Shown: positions 1 to 13,000 of the stretch, in pieces
How the letters are laid out: each line of letters starts with the position of its first letter
How positions within the stretch are numbered: the first letter of the stretch is position 1
The notes under the pieces: generated by a model
Databases searched by the model: none
What the model was told of the DNA's origin: nothing
Seen by the model: only the letters and a program-made list of their open reading frames with translations
Position numbers and translations under genes: made by a program
NCBI RefSeq assembly: GCF_014643175.1
Contig: NZ_BMJH01000001.1
Span: 310,001 to 374,000 of the forward strand
DNA length: 64,000 bases
Source: Hoyosella rhizosphaerae
GTDB lineage: Bacteria > Actinomycetota > Actinomycetes > Mycobacteriales > Mycobacteriaceae
Direction of reading: 5' to 3'

Positions 1-72
1 GGCGACGCTACCGGTCGGCGGTCTGCATTGCAGGTTCTAACACAACTCCAAAGTGATGGTTATGTCAGCTAA
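1..72 (+). CDS. 3' end of an unidentified gene (partial)
   Basis: Frame 1 is open from the window edge to a TAA at 70-72. It encodes a plausible protein tail that contains RRSALQVLTQLQSDGYVS, a helix-like segment. The fragment is too short to recognise. The next gene starts 60 bases downstream on the same strand. It may be a chance open frame. Confidence 0.35.
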   Translation, partial: GDATGRRSALQVLTQLQSDGYVS

Positions 73-132
73 ACAGTTGAACATTTTCTCGGAAGTGTTC
101 CGCGGTGTGGCTGTGTCATGTAGAAAAATGGG

Positions 133-465
133 ATGTCAAAACTTGTGCGCGATCTAATCCCGGAGATCATTCGAGCGTCGGGGCGCGAACCGTCTATCAG
201 CTTTGTAGACGGGCAAGATCGAGTATCGGCGCTGTTCGACAAGTTTGACGAGGAATTGTCGGAGTTGCGTTTGGCGGATGATGAGGCTGTGCTCGAAGAG
301 GCAGCTGACGTTTATGAGGTCCTGCTGTCGTTGCTTGCTCATCATGGGTTTAGTCGTCTTGATCTTGACATGGCTGCGGCGCAGAAGCGGGCAGAACGTG
401 GTGGATTTGGTGCCGGTGTCGTTCTCGATTCGGTCTCGAATCCAGGGTCGCTACCAATGAACTAG
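133..465 (+). CDS. MazG-like / phosphoribosyl-ATP pyrophosphohydrolase-like protein
   Basis: This 110-residue protein opens with KLVRDLIPEII, the signature of small house-cleaning nucleotide pyrophosphohydrolases often labelled phosphoribosyl-ATP pyrophosphatase-like. The acidic helices that follow (FDEELSEL, LEEAADVYEVL) fit the MazG-type all-alpha fold, in which paired Glu/Asp residues bind Mg2+. Such enzymes hydrolyse NTPs or related nucleotides to the monophosphate and pyrophosphate in the cytoplasm. It is not HisE, since no his genes are nearby. The ATG at 133 is preceded by an out-of-frame ATG at 128 and has no strong ribosome site. The substrate cannot be told from the sequence. Confidence 0.75.
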   Translation: MSKLVRDLIPEIIRASGREPSISFVDGQDRVSALFDKFDEELSELRLADDEAVLEEAADVYEVLLSLLAHHGFSRLDLDMAAAQKRAERGGFGAGVVLDSVSNPGSLPMN

Positions 466-478
466 TTGAGATTGAGAA

Positions 479-820
479 TTAAGAGGTCGCAAGATCAACG
501 AGTATTGCCGTCAAGGTCGCCACGCCAACGGCAGTAACGACAGTTGTCACAATCAACAAGTGAGCCGACCCTGGCATATCAGAACCCGTTCGCATTGCTC
601 GGTCCACGGCGACCCATCGGCGATAGCCTCCCAGCGCGGCGAGGCAACCTAGCGCAACCAGTGCGAAACCCAGCGCGCTGCGAATGTGAATTGTGCTGAA
701 ATCCGGCACGATATGAATGACAGCGACTCCGGCAACTAGGAGGCCGAGTGCTGTGCGAATCCATGCGAGGAAGGTGCGTTCGCTGGCCATCGTGAAGCGT
801 TCATCGGGCCGTGCGTCCAC
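479..820 (-). CDS. DUF202 (YidH-family) inner-membrane protein
   Basis: The 113-residue product has the DUF202 signature ASERTFLAWIRTALGLLVAG near its N-terminus and three hydrophobic segments (about residues 19-37, 46-64 and 88-108), the usual topology and length of this family. DUF202 proteins have no settled biochemical role. Two DUF202 genes often sit in tandem, but only one is visible here. It is divergent from the NRPS gene, with 237 bases between start codons, so the two promoters share one intergenic region. It ends 13 bases after the MazG-like gene, which is convergent to it. Confidence 0.8.
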   Translation of the reverse strand: MDARPDERFTMASERTFLAWIRTALGLLVAGVAVIHIVPDFSTIHIRSALGFALVALGCLAALGGYRRWVAVDRAMRTGSDMPGSAHLLIVTTVVTAVGVATLTAILVDLATS

Positions 821-939
821 TTTGCCTCCTTGGTTCGTACGCAGGACATTCAGTGTAGTAACAGTGAGTCATGTATTCGCATCCTTGCCGATGCAATAAG
901 CTTGTCGAGCCCTGAATGTGGCACATGTGATTTCCCTGT

Positions 940-955
940 AACGTACATCTACGTT
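940..955. promoter_or_regulatory. Putative operator dyad upstream of the NRPS gene
   Basis: A perfect 6-bp inverted repeat with a 4-base spacer (AACGTA-CATC-TACGTT) lies between the divergent DUF202 and NRPS genes, about 100 bases before the NRPS start. Its geometry suits a dimeric TetR-type repressor. No matching regulator gene is in the window, so the function is inferred from symmetry alone. Confidence 0.35.
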
Positions 956-1044
956 GTGGCGACAGTCACTGTAGCGGCATCGTGCGCCACAATGGTGATG
1001 GGGCGGGGGTTGTCGGTGACCGACTACGGTGTCGGACTAGCGAT

Positions 1045-1054
1045 GGAGGGGAGG
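1045..1054 (+). promoter_or_regulatory. Ribosome binding site fixing the NRPS start
   Basis: The purine run GGAGGGGAGG stands just before the ATG at 1058; GGAGG at 1045-1049 is 8 bases from it. This is much better than anything before the upstream in-frame start at 830. The 76 residues between 830 and 1057 do not resemble an NRPS domain, and the condensation domain begins about 15 residues after 1058. Confidence 0.75.
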
Positions 1055-1057
1055 CTC

Positions 1058-4000
1058 ATGGACTACGCTCAGCGTAGCGGTGGCCAGGCGGCCCCGGTCG
1101 GAGCATTCCCATTGTCCCCCGCACAACAAAGCATGTGGCTTGCGCAACGGCTAAACCCCGAAGTTCCACTGAATATTGCAATGTTCATCGAATTCGATCA
1201 AGAAATCGATGTAGCAGTGTTGAGCCGAGCGTCGGAACAAGCTGGACGCGAATTTGGATCGGGCTACCTCCGCATCGTCGAGGTTGACGGGACACCCTTT
1301 CAGTTCGTTGACCGCGAAATCGACGACCACATCGTCACGATCGACTTTTCGCGAGAACCGGATCCGCGTGCGGCAGCCATGTCCTTCATGCGCCGCGACT
1401 ATTCGGCTCCGATTGACTTATTAGAAGATCGCCTCGCGGTGTCATACGTGCTCACCGTGGATGCTGGGCACCAGTTGTGGTACACGCGGATGCACCACGT
1501 CACGATCGATGGTTTTGGCGCCACAACGATGCTCAATCGCGCTGCCGAGATTTACTCTGCTCTCGTGTCGGGCGACGCGTCGCAGCACAAACCAACAGAC
1601 ACCCTGCGCGAACTGTATGAACACGACGCCGCCTACAGGCAGTCGGGCAGGTTCCGGGCCGACAGTGAGTACTGGAGCAACTACACGGCAGATCTCCCGG
1701 ACGCTGTGTCCTTTGCGGTTAAGTCCGCACCGGCTGCCCCGGTAAGTCGAGTCGCCTCCGCGCCCCTTCCGCGCGAACTTGAGTCGTCGCTCGACGCATC
1801 CGCCGAAAAATACAACGGCTCAATCGCACCACTCTCGATCGCCGCGTTCGCCGCATACGTAGCTCGCATCACTGAGCAGCCCGAAGTTGTTTTGAGCCTC
1901 CCCGTTACGGCCCGAACAACTCACGCGGCGCGTCGTTCAGGCGGCATGGTGTCAAACGTGGTGCCGCTGCGGTTGTGGGTTGGGCAAGGCACGACAGTTC
2001 GTCAACTGATTGACAGTGTTCAGGTGCAGCTTGTAGGCGCACTGCGACACCAGCGGTACCGCCACGAAGACATGCGCCGCGACTCCTCAACAGTCTCCGC
2101 CGACCGTGGCTTCTTCGGACCAATGGTGAACATCATGATGTTCCGGTCCGAGGTGGCATTCGGTGACGTAACCGGACGCATCAACGTCTTGTCGACGGGA
2201 CCAGTAGAAGACATCTCCGTGAACCTGTACTCCAGCACAGGAACATCACGCACACACATTGACTTTGAAGCAAACCCGGACCGCTATTCAGAATCAGAAC
2301 TTAACACCCACTACCAGAGGTTCTCTCGGTTCCTTCGTCGTTTCGTGCGCGCAGGCGACGATGACGATGTCACCACTCTCACCCTCCTTGATGAGGAAGA
2401 ACTGGCCCTGATACTCGACGTGTGGAACACACGTCGGCTCGGTGTCCCAGCGGGTGCGACGCTGTCAACTCTTCTCGCTACCCACCGGCCGGAAGCCAAA
2501 TACGCACTCGCCGCTGTGGCCGGTACTCGCAGGCTTACCTACAGTGACTTTGAGAATCGAACAAACCAGTTGGCGCGGCAACTCGTGGCGCTCGGGGTAG
2601 GACCAGAGGTGCGGGTAGCGGTAGCCCAACGGCGCTCGCTCGACATGCTGGTTTCGTTCTGGGCGGTGCTCAAAGCCGGTGGCACATACGTTCCTGTCGA
2701 TCCGGACCATCCACACGATCGCATCGAATATGTTCTGAACACGGCCCACCCGTCATGCGTGCTGGTCGCCACCAACGATGCGGCTGCGTTTGAGACGACG
2801 ACAACTCCAGTTGTTGTCGTTGACCGGCCGTCGTTCTTACCAACGGACTCGTCACCACTTCAGCCTCACGAGCTCCGCCAGCCAGTTCGGCCTGACAACA
2901 CCGCATATGTGCTGTTCACGTCAGGTTCTACCGGGCGACCCAAAGGCGTGGCGGTATCCCATCGCGCAATCGTCAACCAGGTGCTGTGGCTCATTGATCA
3001 CTACGGATTCGGCAACGATGACGTCATCCTGCAAAAAACGCCACTGACATTTGATGTATCACTGTGGGAACTGATCGTTCCGCTTATTTCCGGCGGAACG
3101 ATGGCGATTGCGCCTGCTGATGCGCACAGAGATCCCACTGAACTTGCCGCAATCATCGACAGGTACCACGTCACCGCGACATCGTTTGTACCGTCGATGC
3201 TTGCCGCGTTTGTTGCCACCGCTGACCCTGAGCAGTGTCGATCATTGCGTCACGTACTTGCGGCTGGGGAAGCTCTGCCAACGGAACTAGCTGCACGCTT
3301 TCACCAATTCTCGTCCGCGCAGCTGCACAACCTATATGGCCCCACAGAATTCGCCGTGCACGCGACATTCGCTCGGGTAGACAACGTGGCTACCAGGTCA
3401 GTTCCAATTGGTAGCCCAGTGGCCAATACACAGGCATACGTGTTGGACAAGGGCCTCAATCCCGTGCCAATCGGAGCTGCCGGTGAACTTTATCTCGCCG
3501 GTCAACAACTTGCGCGTGGGTATCACGGCAGGGGGGACCTTACGGCCGACCGATTCATCGCATGCCCGTTCGGTCAGCCCGGCGAGCGTATGTACCGCAC
3601 CGGCGATTTGGTGAGGTGGGCGGACAACGGGTCTCTCGACTACATCGGCCGCACTGATTTCCAGGTTAAGGTCCGCGGCCAGCGGATTGAAATGGGCGAA
3701 ATTGAATCGACACTAGTTTCGCACCCAGCCATCACCCATGCTGTGGTCGTAGTGAGGGAAACAGAACGCGGCCAGCGAATTGTCGCCTATGTCGTGGCAG
3801 ACACCGACGCCACCGTGACGTCCGCAGACCTCCAAGCATGGTCGGGACGCACGTTGCCCACATACATGATTCCGGACGTCGTTGTCATGCTCGCGGAACT
3901 TCCATTGAGCTCCAGCGGCAAAGTGGATAGAAAGGCGCTCCCGGAGCCGAAGCTTGACACCAAGTCCAGCCATTACGTGGCCCCTCGCAATGCGACAGAA

Positions 4001-7000
4001 GAAACATTGGCGACGGTAATGGCGCAGGTGCTCGGCGTCGACAAGGTGAGTGTTGAAGAATCGTTCTTCGCAATGGGCGGCGACAGCATCGTGTCGATGC
4101 AACTCGTTTCCCGTGCGCGCGAAGCCGGTTTCATCGTGACACCTCGGCAAGTGTTTGAACGCCAAACAGTCGCAGCGCTTGCGGACGTAGCGCAGCACCG
4201 GAGCCTTTCGGCCTCATCACAGGTCGTGGAGCTTCCTGGAGGGGGCGTGGGGGAAGCGCCACTGCTCCCGGTCGGAAGATGGATGCTCGAACGCGGGGGA
4301 GACTATCAACGCTTCTGCCAAGCAGTGATGGTTACCGTTCCTGTTGGTGCCCAACGACGCGATCTCGAAGTAGTTCTTCAGCGGCTTCTTGACCGGCACG
4401 ACGCGTTGCGCACAACATTAAAACTCGGCGACCCGATCAACGATCCGTCAAGTGGAATCGACGCCGCGACAATGGACATCTACCCACCGGGCAGCGTGTT
4501 AGTGGCCGACCGGATTTGGGAAGTGCCCATTGCCGCTGAACTCGATAGCGGCGAATTTGATAGCGACGAATTCGACGATCTTGTGGCGCGCGAACTCGAA
4601 GCAGCCGCTGGTCGGCTGGATCCATCAACTGGCTTGATGCACCAGTTTGTGTGGTTCACTTCGCGGAACGGTCACAGCAGGCTGCTGCTGGTTCTTCATC
4701 ACCTGGTAGTCGATGGAGTTTCGTGGCGCATCATCATTCCCGATCTGGCCGTCATCGGTGCTACATACGCACATGGCGAGCAACCGCCAGAGTCGGCATC
4801 GGGCACTTCGATCCGACGGTGGGCGCACGGGCTTGCGGACATCACCAAACACCAGGGACATTCGCACCCCATTGTGTCTGAACTCTCGTATTGGCGGGAC
4901 GCACTCGACAACGCCGATGTGCCACTAACAGGCGTGATCTTTGATCCTGAACGCGACACAGTCGACACGGCAGCGCAGCACACCGTCACGCTGCCCGCGG
5001 ACCTAACGAAGGACCTGCTCAGTGCAGTTTCAACACTCCGAGTCGGTATGCAAGATGCCCTCCTCACTGCCCTTGCGGTGTCAATTTCACAGTTGCGGGA
5101 CGAGCAGGGGATGCACCGCGATGATGTAGTGGTTTCAGTTGAAGGACACGGACGTGAGGAATCCGTACTGCCAGGTGCGGAATTGTCGTCCACTGTTGGG
5201 TGGTTTACCTCTATCTACCCCGTGGCTTTGTCACTGTCTGGTTCGCAAGTGCGAGACACCACCACACTCGGCAACATTGCGATCGGTGCGGCACTCAAGC
5301 ATGTAAAGCAGCAGCTCGCCGAGGTTCCGAACAACGGAATCGGTTTCGGGTTGCTTCGCTACCTCAACAACGTGACGCAGCCTGTTCTCGCGAGCCACCC
5401 GCATCCACAGGTGTCCTTCAACTATCTAGGTCGGCTGACGACCGTTGACATTTCCGATGAGCTGCGCGCCAACGGGTGGCTCCCAAGCCGCGAAGGGGCG
5501 CGACACAACAGCGTTTCTGGTGGTGCAATGGCCATGCCTGCAGCGCTCGACATCAACGCTCATATCGAAGAAACGAAGGCTGGCCCGCAACTCGTGGTCA
5601 ACCTCAGTTACGCCACCAGAGTGGTGACAGAACGCGAAGTGGCTTCGCTTGCCACGCACTGGCGTTCAGCGTTGACCAGCATTGTTGCGTATGCGAATAC
5701 ACCCTCTGCGAGTGGCCTGACACCGTCCGACTTCGATCTTGTCTCAGCCACCCACGGCGACATCACCGTCTGGGAATCGCAATTCCATGCGATCGATGAT
5801 GTGTGGCCGCTTGCCCCACTGCAATCAGGGTTGCTCTACCACGCACAGCTCGCCCACGACGAAGTGGACGTTTACACGGCACAAATCGTCCTGGAGTTAA
5901 CAGGTGCGGTGGACGCGGATGCGTTGCGCTCAGCATGTGCCAGCCTGCTCAATCGCCACCCAAGCCTGCGTGCCGCATTCACCATCAATGCGGCTGGCGA
6001 GCCCGTGCAGGTAGTTGCTTCCACTGTCGATGTGCCATGGCGGGTCTGCGATGTGCATGACGGAGCAGGCACCTTCGCCAACATTGCATACGAAGAACGA
6101 GCGACCCCGTTCGACATGGCGGCACCGCCCCTTATTCGGTTCGCGTTGGTCCGCCATACCGCTGACCACGTATCGCTAGTTATTACAAGCCACCACATCC
6201 TTGTCGATGGCTGGTCAATGCCGTTGATTGTGACGGAACTTTTGGGTACCTACGTGCTGCTCAAGACGAGCGGGAACCTCTCTACGCTGCCGCCCGCTCG
6301 GTCATACCGCGATTTTCTTGCCTGGCTAACAAGCAAGCCACGGCAACCATCACTGCATGCCTGGCAGCGAGCACTTGAAGGCGCCTCCGAACCCACGCTC
6401 CTCGCGGGGCTCGGGCAGAGTTCGGCAAGCACAACGGAATCAGTCGACCTCGACCGACACATCAGTCCACAGTTGATGGCCGCGTTAGAACGTGTCGCAC
6501 GCGAGGTAGGCGTCACGGTCAACACCATCATTCAGGTGGCGTGGGGAATTCTCGTCAGCAGGCTCCTCGACCGGGATGATGTCGTTTTCGGTGCCACCGT
6601 ATCTGGTCGGCCCGCAGAACTTGTTGGCGCCAACAAGACCATTGGTCTGTTCATCAATACGGTCCCTGTTCGGATTCAACTCCGGGCAACCGACTCCGTT
6701 GCCGACATTCTTACGAGAGTGCAGCACGAACAGGCCGAACTCCTCGACCATCACCATGTCAGTCTCGCCGACATCATGAGCAACACCGGCGCAGGTGCCT
6801 TGTTTGACACATTGACTGTCTTTGAGTCGTACCCCGTCGACCGTGCCGGGTTAACCGAGGACACCGACCTCGCGGGTATGCACGTACGGGACGTAGCAGT
6901 TACCGATGCTACCCACTACCCGTTTGCACTCGTCGTCCTCACTGACACTGGCCTAACACTCCGCGCCAAGTACCTACCGTCCGTGTTCACACGCAGCGAC

Positions 7001-10000
7001 GCAAAATCGCTTCTGTACGGCCTAGAGTGCGTCTTGACGGCGATGACAACGGACGTGTCAGTGTCGGTCGGATCGGTTGACATTCTCCCCGAAGACGAAC
7101 GCGCAACACTTGTGCCCGTGTACGGCCTACCCGGCACCTCCCCAGTTCTACTCGCAGATATTTTCACTCATACTGCTGAGACGTTCCCAGGGCGTCCCGC
7201 CATCACGTGTGGCACGAAACAATGGACCTACCAGCACCTCAATGATGACTCCACGCGACTTGCACGACTACTGATTCAGCGTGGTGCCCGCGCTGAAGAA
7301 CCCATAGCCATTGCCATGGCGCGATCGTGTGAATCCATCCTCAGCGTGTGGTCGATAACAAAAACAGGTGCCCCGCTCCTGCCGATCGACCCTCGCTACC
7401 CGCATGACCGAATTGCCTACCTGCTCAGCGATGCGCGGGTCACAATCGGTCTCACCACCGCAATTCACCGGCCTTCGCTCCCAGATTCGGTCGAGTGGAT
7501 CATTGTCGATGACCCAAGCACCGAAGCTGAACTGGTACACCACGCCCATACCCCGCTCGTTCCGGGCGACCTAAATGCGAATGTTCGGTGCGACAACGCC
7601 GCATACCTTCTGTACACATCGGGTTCCACTGGATTACCTAAAGGCGTCGCAGTCACCCATCGCGGACTCGCGAACTTCCGGGATGAGCAGCAACAGCGCT
7701 ATCACGCCAACGAATTCAGCAGGGTCCTGCACGTTTCATCACCGAGTTTCGACGCGTCGATGCTCGAATATTTGCTCGGGTTCGGCGTCGGTGCGCACGT
7801 CATCATCGCCCCTCCGGAAGTGTATGCAGGTGAGGAACTCGAACACTTGCTGCACACCCAGCAGGTAACCCATTCATTCTTGACACCAGGTGTGCTCAGC
7901 ACACTGAACCCCTCAGCCGTGCGCGACCTTCAACATCTGTGCGCGGGTGGTGAAGACGTTCCCGCATCGCTGGTAGCGCAGTGGGCTCCGGGGCGAAACC
8001 TATACAACGGGTACGGGCCTACGGAAACGACCATCATGGTCGCGATTTCCGACCCGCTCGCTGCTGAGGAACCCGTCACTCTCGGAGGCCCCATTCGTGG
8101 TACCTCCGCTGTGGTGTTGGACAGTCACCTGCGCCCAGTCCCAGTGGGGGTGCCGGGCGAACTGTACGTCGCCGGCCTTGGCCTAGCGCGGGGTTATCAC
8201 GAGCGGGCACCGCTCACCGCGACATCGTTTGTCGCCAACCCCTTCGGCATACCGGGCGACCGACTCTATCGCACCGGTGACATCGTCAGTTGGGTTCGTG
8301 ACGCGAGCGGCGATCTCAGCATCAAGTACATCGGTCGATCAGACTTTCAGATCAAAATCCGAGGCCTGCGCGTGGAACTCGGCGAGATCGACAGCGCCTT
8401 GGAATTGCACCCGTCGGTGCGAACAGCCGTCACTCTTGCGCACAAAGCTGACGACGGCGTTGTTCGGCTAGCGTCCTACGTACTGCCCAGTGACAGGATG
8501 CTGTCGGGGGGCACAGGTTCTTCGGGGGGCACAGGTTCTTCGGGGGGCACGAGTCATGACGTCGACCCCGCAGAGCTTTCGGCGTTCCTCGCGCAACATG
8601 TTCCCGCACATATGGTCCCGTCAGTGATCATCGTGCTGACAGAACTGCCCCTCACCGTTAATGGCAAAGTCGATCGGCGACGGCTGCCTGAACCGGTATT
8701 CGAACAGCATTCAGGCGAATACGAAGCGCCGATCAACGCCACCGAACAGGCTATCGCCGATGTGTTCGCCGAGGTCATCGACATCGCCACAGTGAGCCGA
8801 CACGACAGCTTCTTTGAGCTCGGCGGCAACTCACTGTCAGCCACCCGCGTCGTGTCCCGAATCAGGTCTGCCCTCGACGCGAACATGACCGTACGGGCAC
8901 TGTTTGACTACCCGACGGTATCCGCGCTTGCTCAGCATCTCGAGGCCGACGCAGCGCACGCCGAAGCACGCCCACACCTTGTGCCAGTTCCGCGTTCAGG
9001 CGAACTGCCACTGTCACCGGCACAGCAACGCATGTGGTTTCTTAACCAATTCGACACTGCGTCACCGGTATACAACATCGCGTTGGCGTTAAAGCTCGTT
9101 GGCGAACTTGACGTCGAGGCGTTGACGACAGCGCTCGCTGATGTGGTGGAACGGCACGAAACCTTGCGCACGATCTACCCCAATACACCGCAGGGACCCG
9201 TACAAATTATCCGCGACGGTGCCGCGACTGATCTGCGGCTCCACACCGAAACAGTGGGCACTGGTGAAGCTGTCGAACGAGCGAAAGCCATCGCCGCGCA
9301 GGGGTTTGACGTCTCTGCGGAGATACCAATCCGGGTGCATCTGCTCACTAGTAGCGCGCACGAGCATCATCTCGTTCTTGTTGTCCACCACATCGCCGCT
9401 GACGGCTCATCCATGGCCCCGCTCGCATACGACGTCATGGCTGCCTACAACGCGCGAACCACGGGCCACGCACCACAGTGGGAAACGCTGGACGTTCAAT
9501 ACGCAGACTTCAGCGTCTGGCAACGAAACCTCCTCGGCGACCCCAATGACGAATCAAGCCTCGGTGTTCAGCAGGTGCAGTTCTGGCGCGAACAACTAAA
9601 AGGGGTGCCCGAAGCTCTGGGCCTACCGATCGACTTCCCGCGGCCACCACAGCAATCCAACCGCGGCCGCTCACTGCGCACAGTCCTCGACGCTGACATG
9701 CAACAGCGCATCAGCGATTGCGCAACTGATGCTGGCGTGACCGACTTCATGGTGATCCACGCTGCGCTCGCTGTGATGCTCGCCCGCATCACGGGTGAAA
9801 CAGATATCACTGTGGGCACCCCAGTTGCAGGTAGGGGAGAACCAGCTTTAGAGCCCCTCATCGGCATGTTCGTCAATACGCTTGCCCTGCGCACAACCGT
9901 TGACCACGACGTTTCATTCCGTGAATTTTTAGCGCATGTGCGGGATCGAGACGCAGCCGCATTCAGTAATACGGACGTGCCATTCGAAACCATTGTCGAT

Positions 10001-13000
10001 GCCGTCGCGCCGACCAGATCGACTGCGCACACACCGCTATTTCAAGTGATGCTGGGATTTCAGAATCTTGATCTCCCCGCCGTCAAGCTTGGTGACCTCG
10101 ACATCACCGCATCCGGCATCGACACGGGCACAGCGAAGTTCGATCTGCAGTTTACTGTCAGTGAACGATTCACCGATTCTCACCGTACGGCGGGCTACGA
10201 CCTCGAGGTCAACTACGCAACAGATCTCTTCGCCGACCGTACTGCCGCAGGATTGACGCAACGATTTGTCGCAGTGCTCGATCGATTGCTCACTGCGCCG
10301 GACACCGCTGTGGGGGTAGTCGATATCCTCCTCGAAGACGAACTATCCACGCTGGCATCGCTGGTGAGCTCGCGGGCGCCGTACGTGCCTGAGCATGGAT
10401 CACTCATTGGGATGTTCCGGGCCGTCGCGCAGCGGGCACCAAGCGCGAGGGCGATCACCCAACGTGACATCACCGTGACGTATGCCGAACTCGATGAGGC
10501 ATCCGACACTCTCGCAGCGCATCTGGCCCGGTGCGGTGTAGGTCCGGACGACACCGTCTCCATCGTGCTGCCGAGGTCTGTCGCCTGGGTCGTCACCATG
10601 CTCGCGGTGTGGAAATGCGGTGCTGCCTATTCACCCATTGACCCCACATTTCCGGCTGACCGAATCGCACTCATCATCGAGACCACAGAGGCGAGTGCCG
10701 TCGTCGTCTCGGCGGACTCCCGAGCGTTCGATACCGCGGACCGTCCATGCTTTTCTGTGACGCAACAGGGACTAATCGTCGACGGAGCCGACAACCCTGG
10801 AAGACTGGTTGTGCCCAGTGATCGCTGGACTGAACCCGGCGCGGGCCAACGCCTTGGTTGGGTCATTTCAACATCTGGCTCCACAGGAAAACCCAAACCC
10901 ACGCAGGTGTTAATGGCGGGGATCGCCAACACTGTGTGTTACTACACAGAGCTGCTAGGCCTGAACTCTCTCGATGGCGTGTTTGTGGCATCATCACCAA
11001 GTTTTGACCTCACGCAGAAAAATGTGTGGTCGGCCCTCACCGCAGGCGCCGAGGTGTTCCTTGCACTACCAGGGTTCGACCCAATAGAGATCCTGAATGA
11101 CATCGCAGCGAATCCACGGATTGCCGCGACAAACATGTCGCCCGCAGCATTCGAAATCCTTGTCGAACAGGACAAAACAAAGGTACTTACACAACTTCGT
11201 GTCTGCGTGCTCGGTGGGGAACAAGTGCACCGCGACCCACTTGTGTACCTGTTCAACTCGGGTGTGCAGTTCCTCAATGCGTACGGCCCTACTGAAGCGG
11301 CCGATGTTGTGTCCGTGGCGGCTGTCAACGACCAACCAGACCCACTGCCTATCGGCACGTCATTCCCTGGCGTTGAGTTGTATGTGCTCGACGGTAGGCT
11401 TCGTCCGGTGCCTCCAGGCAGCACCGGCGAACTCTACATCGGCGGGGTATGCGTCGGCCGGGGCTACCGCGGGATGAGTGGTGTGACTGCGTCCCGCTAC
11501 ATCGCCAACCCGATGGGTGCATATGGCGACAGGTTGTACCGCACTGGCGATCTCGTGACGTTGCGTCACGACGGAAACCTTGTGTACGTGGGTCGCACCG
11601 ACTTTCAGGTGAAGATTCGCGGCCTTCGCATCGAACTCGGTGAGATTGAATCGGCTCTCACCCGTATCGAAGGCGTCGCGCAAAGTTTTGTCCTCGCGCA
11701 TCGGGACAACGCAGTGGGTGACAGGCTCGTTGCGTACGTCGTCGCGACGCCGGATGCCATCATCGACGGCGGCGCGCTGCGGGACACTCTCACCACGGTT
11801 TTACCGGAGTACATGGTGCCGTCCGCGATTGTTGTGCTTGATGAGTTCCCGCTTAACGCCAATGGCAAAATTGATCGGCGCGCCCTGCCTGCGCCGCAGT
11901 TTGACACACACAGCGTCGACTTTGTGGAACCGGAAGGCGACCTCGAAATGGTCGTCGCCGATGTCTTTGCTGCGGTGCTCGGGATCGCAAATGTCAGCGC
12001 CACAGCGAGTTTCTTCGACCTTGGTGGCAACTCCCTTGCCGCAACACGCGTTCTCGGGCGAATCACGGAGGCGACATCATCAACGGTGAGCATGCGGGAC
12101 CTGTTCAACGCCCCGACTGTTCGAGGACTGGCGCATCTTATCTCCACCTCGGCGACAAATGTGGCCGTGCGCCTCGAACCACAAACGCGCCCCGAACCGC
12201 TTCCGCTGTCACTCGCACAATCGCGGATGTGGGTCCTCAACCAATACGATGTTCATTCGCCTGAGTACAACATCCCCCTGACGGTTCGGCTTGACGGTCC
12301 CGTTGATACTGACGCACTCATCGGTGCTGTCTACGATGTGGTGCAGCGCCACGAGGTATTGCGCACTTACTATCCGAATACCTCAGACGGTCCCGTGCAA
12401 GTAATCGATGCCTCCGGCAGGCTCTCGGACACCGTCGCTCAGATCGACGTGCGGGATACGACCGCAGACAAGCTCGCAGCCGATGTACTGTCGTTTGCTG
12501 CGCAAGGATTCGACGTCACGACGGGTCGCCCATGGCGTGCCATCATCTGGCGCGTCTCAGCAACGCACCACTTATTCGAGTTCGTAGCGCACCACATCTC
12601 CGCTGATGGCGCGTCGCTGCAACCGCTTGCGCGCGACTTAATCCAGGCGTACGACGCACGTCGTCACGGCTCCGACGTGGCGTGGAACCCCCTGCCGGTG
12701 CAGTACGCGGACTACGCCCTGTGGCAGCGAGAAATGCTTGGCGATTCCAGCGATGAGAATTCTCGTTCAGCCACCCAAATTCGGTACTGGAAGCGCATTC
12801 TGGACGGAATGCCGGACCTGCTTGAATTGCCAACCGACAGGCCCCGCCCAGCTGTGCGCAGCCTTGCTGGGGCCACCCAAATGTTCACACTCGATGCGAG
12901 CATCCACCGCGCCCTCGCTGATGTGGCCCGTAACCACCGAGCGACGATGTTCATGGTGATGCACGCCGCCTACGCGACGTTACTGGCGAGAATCTCGGGC

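Noticed and set aside
1010-1030. PafBC-like promoter element TTGTCGGTG followed by TACGGT upstream of the NRPS
   Set aside because: The spacer is 6 rather than the 8 bases of the known element, the site lies almost on the ribosome binding site, and TTGTCGGTG also occurs by chance within coding regions (about 51489 and 56003).
830-1057. N-terminal extension of the NRPS (76 residues)
   Set aside because: The stretch lacks any NRPS similarity and lies in the divergent promoter region, while ATG 1058 has a strong ribosome site directly ahead of the C1 domain.
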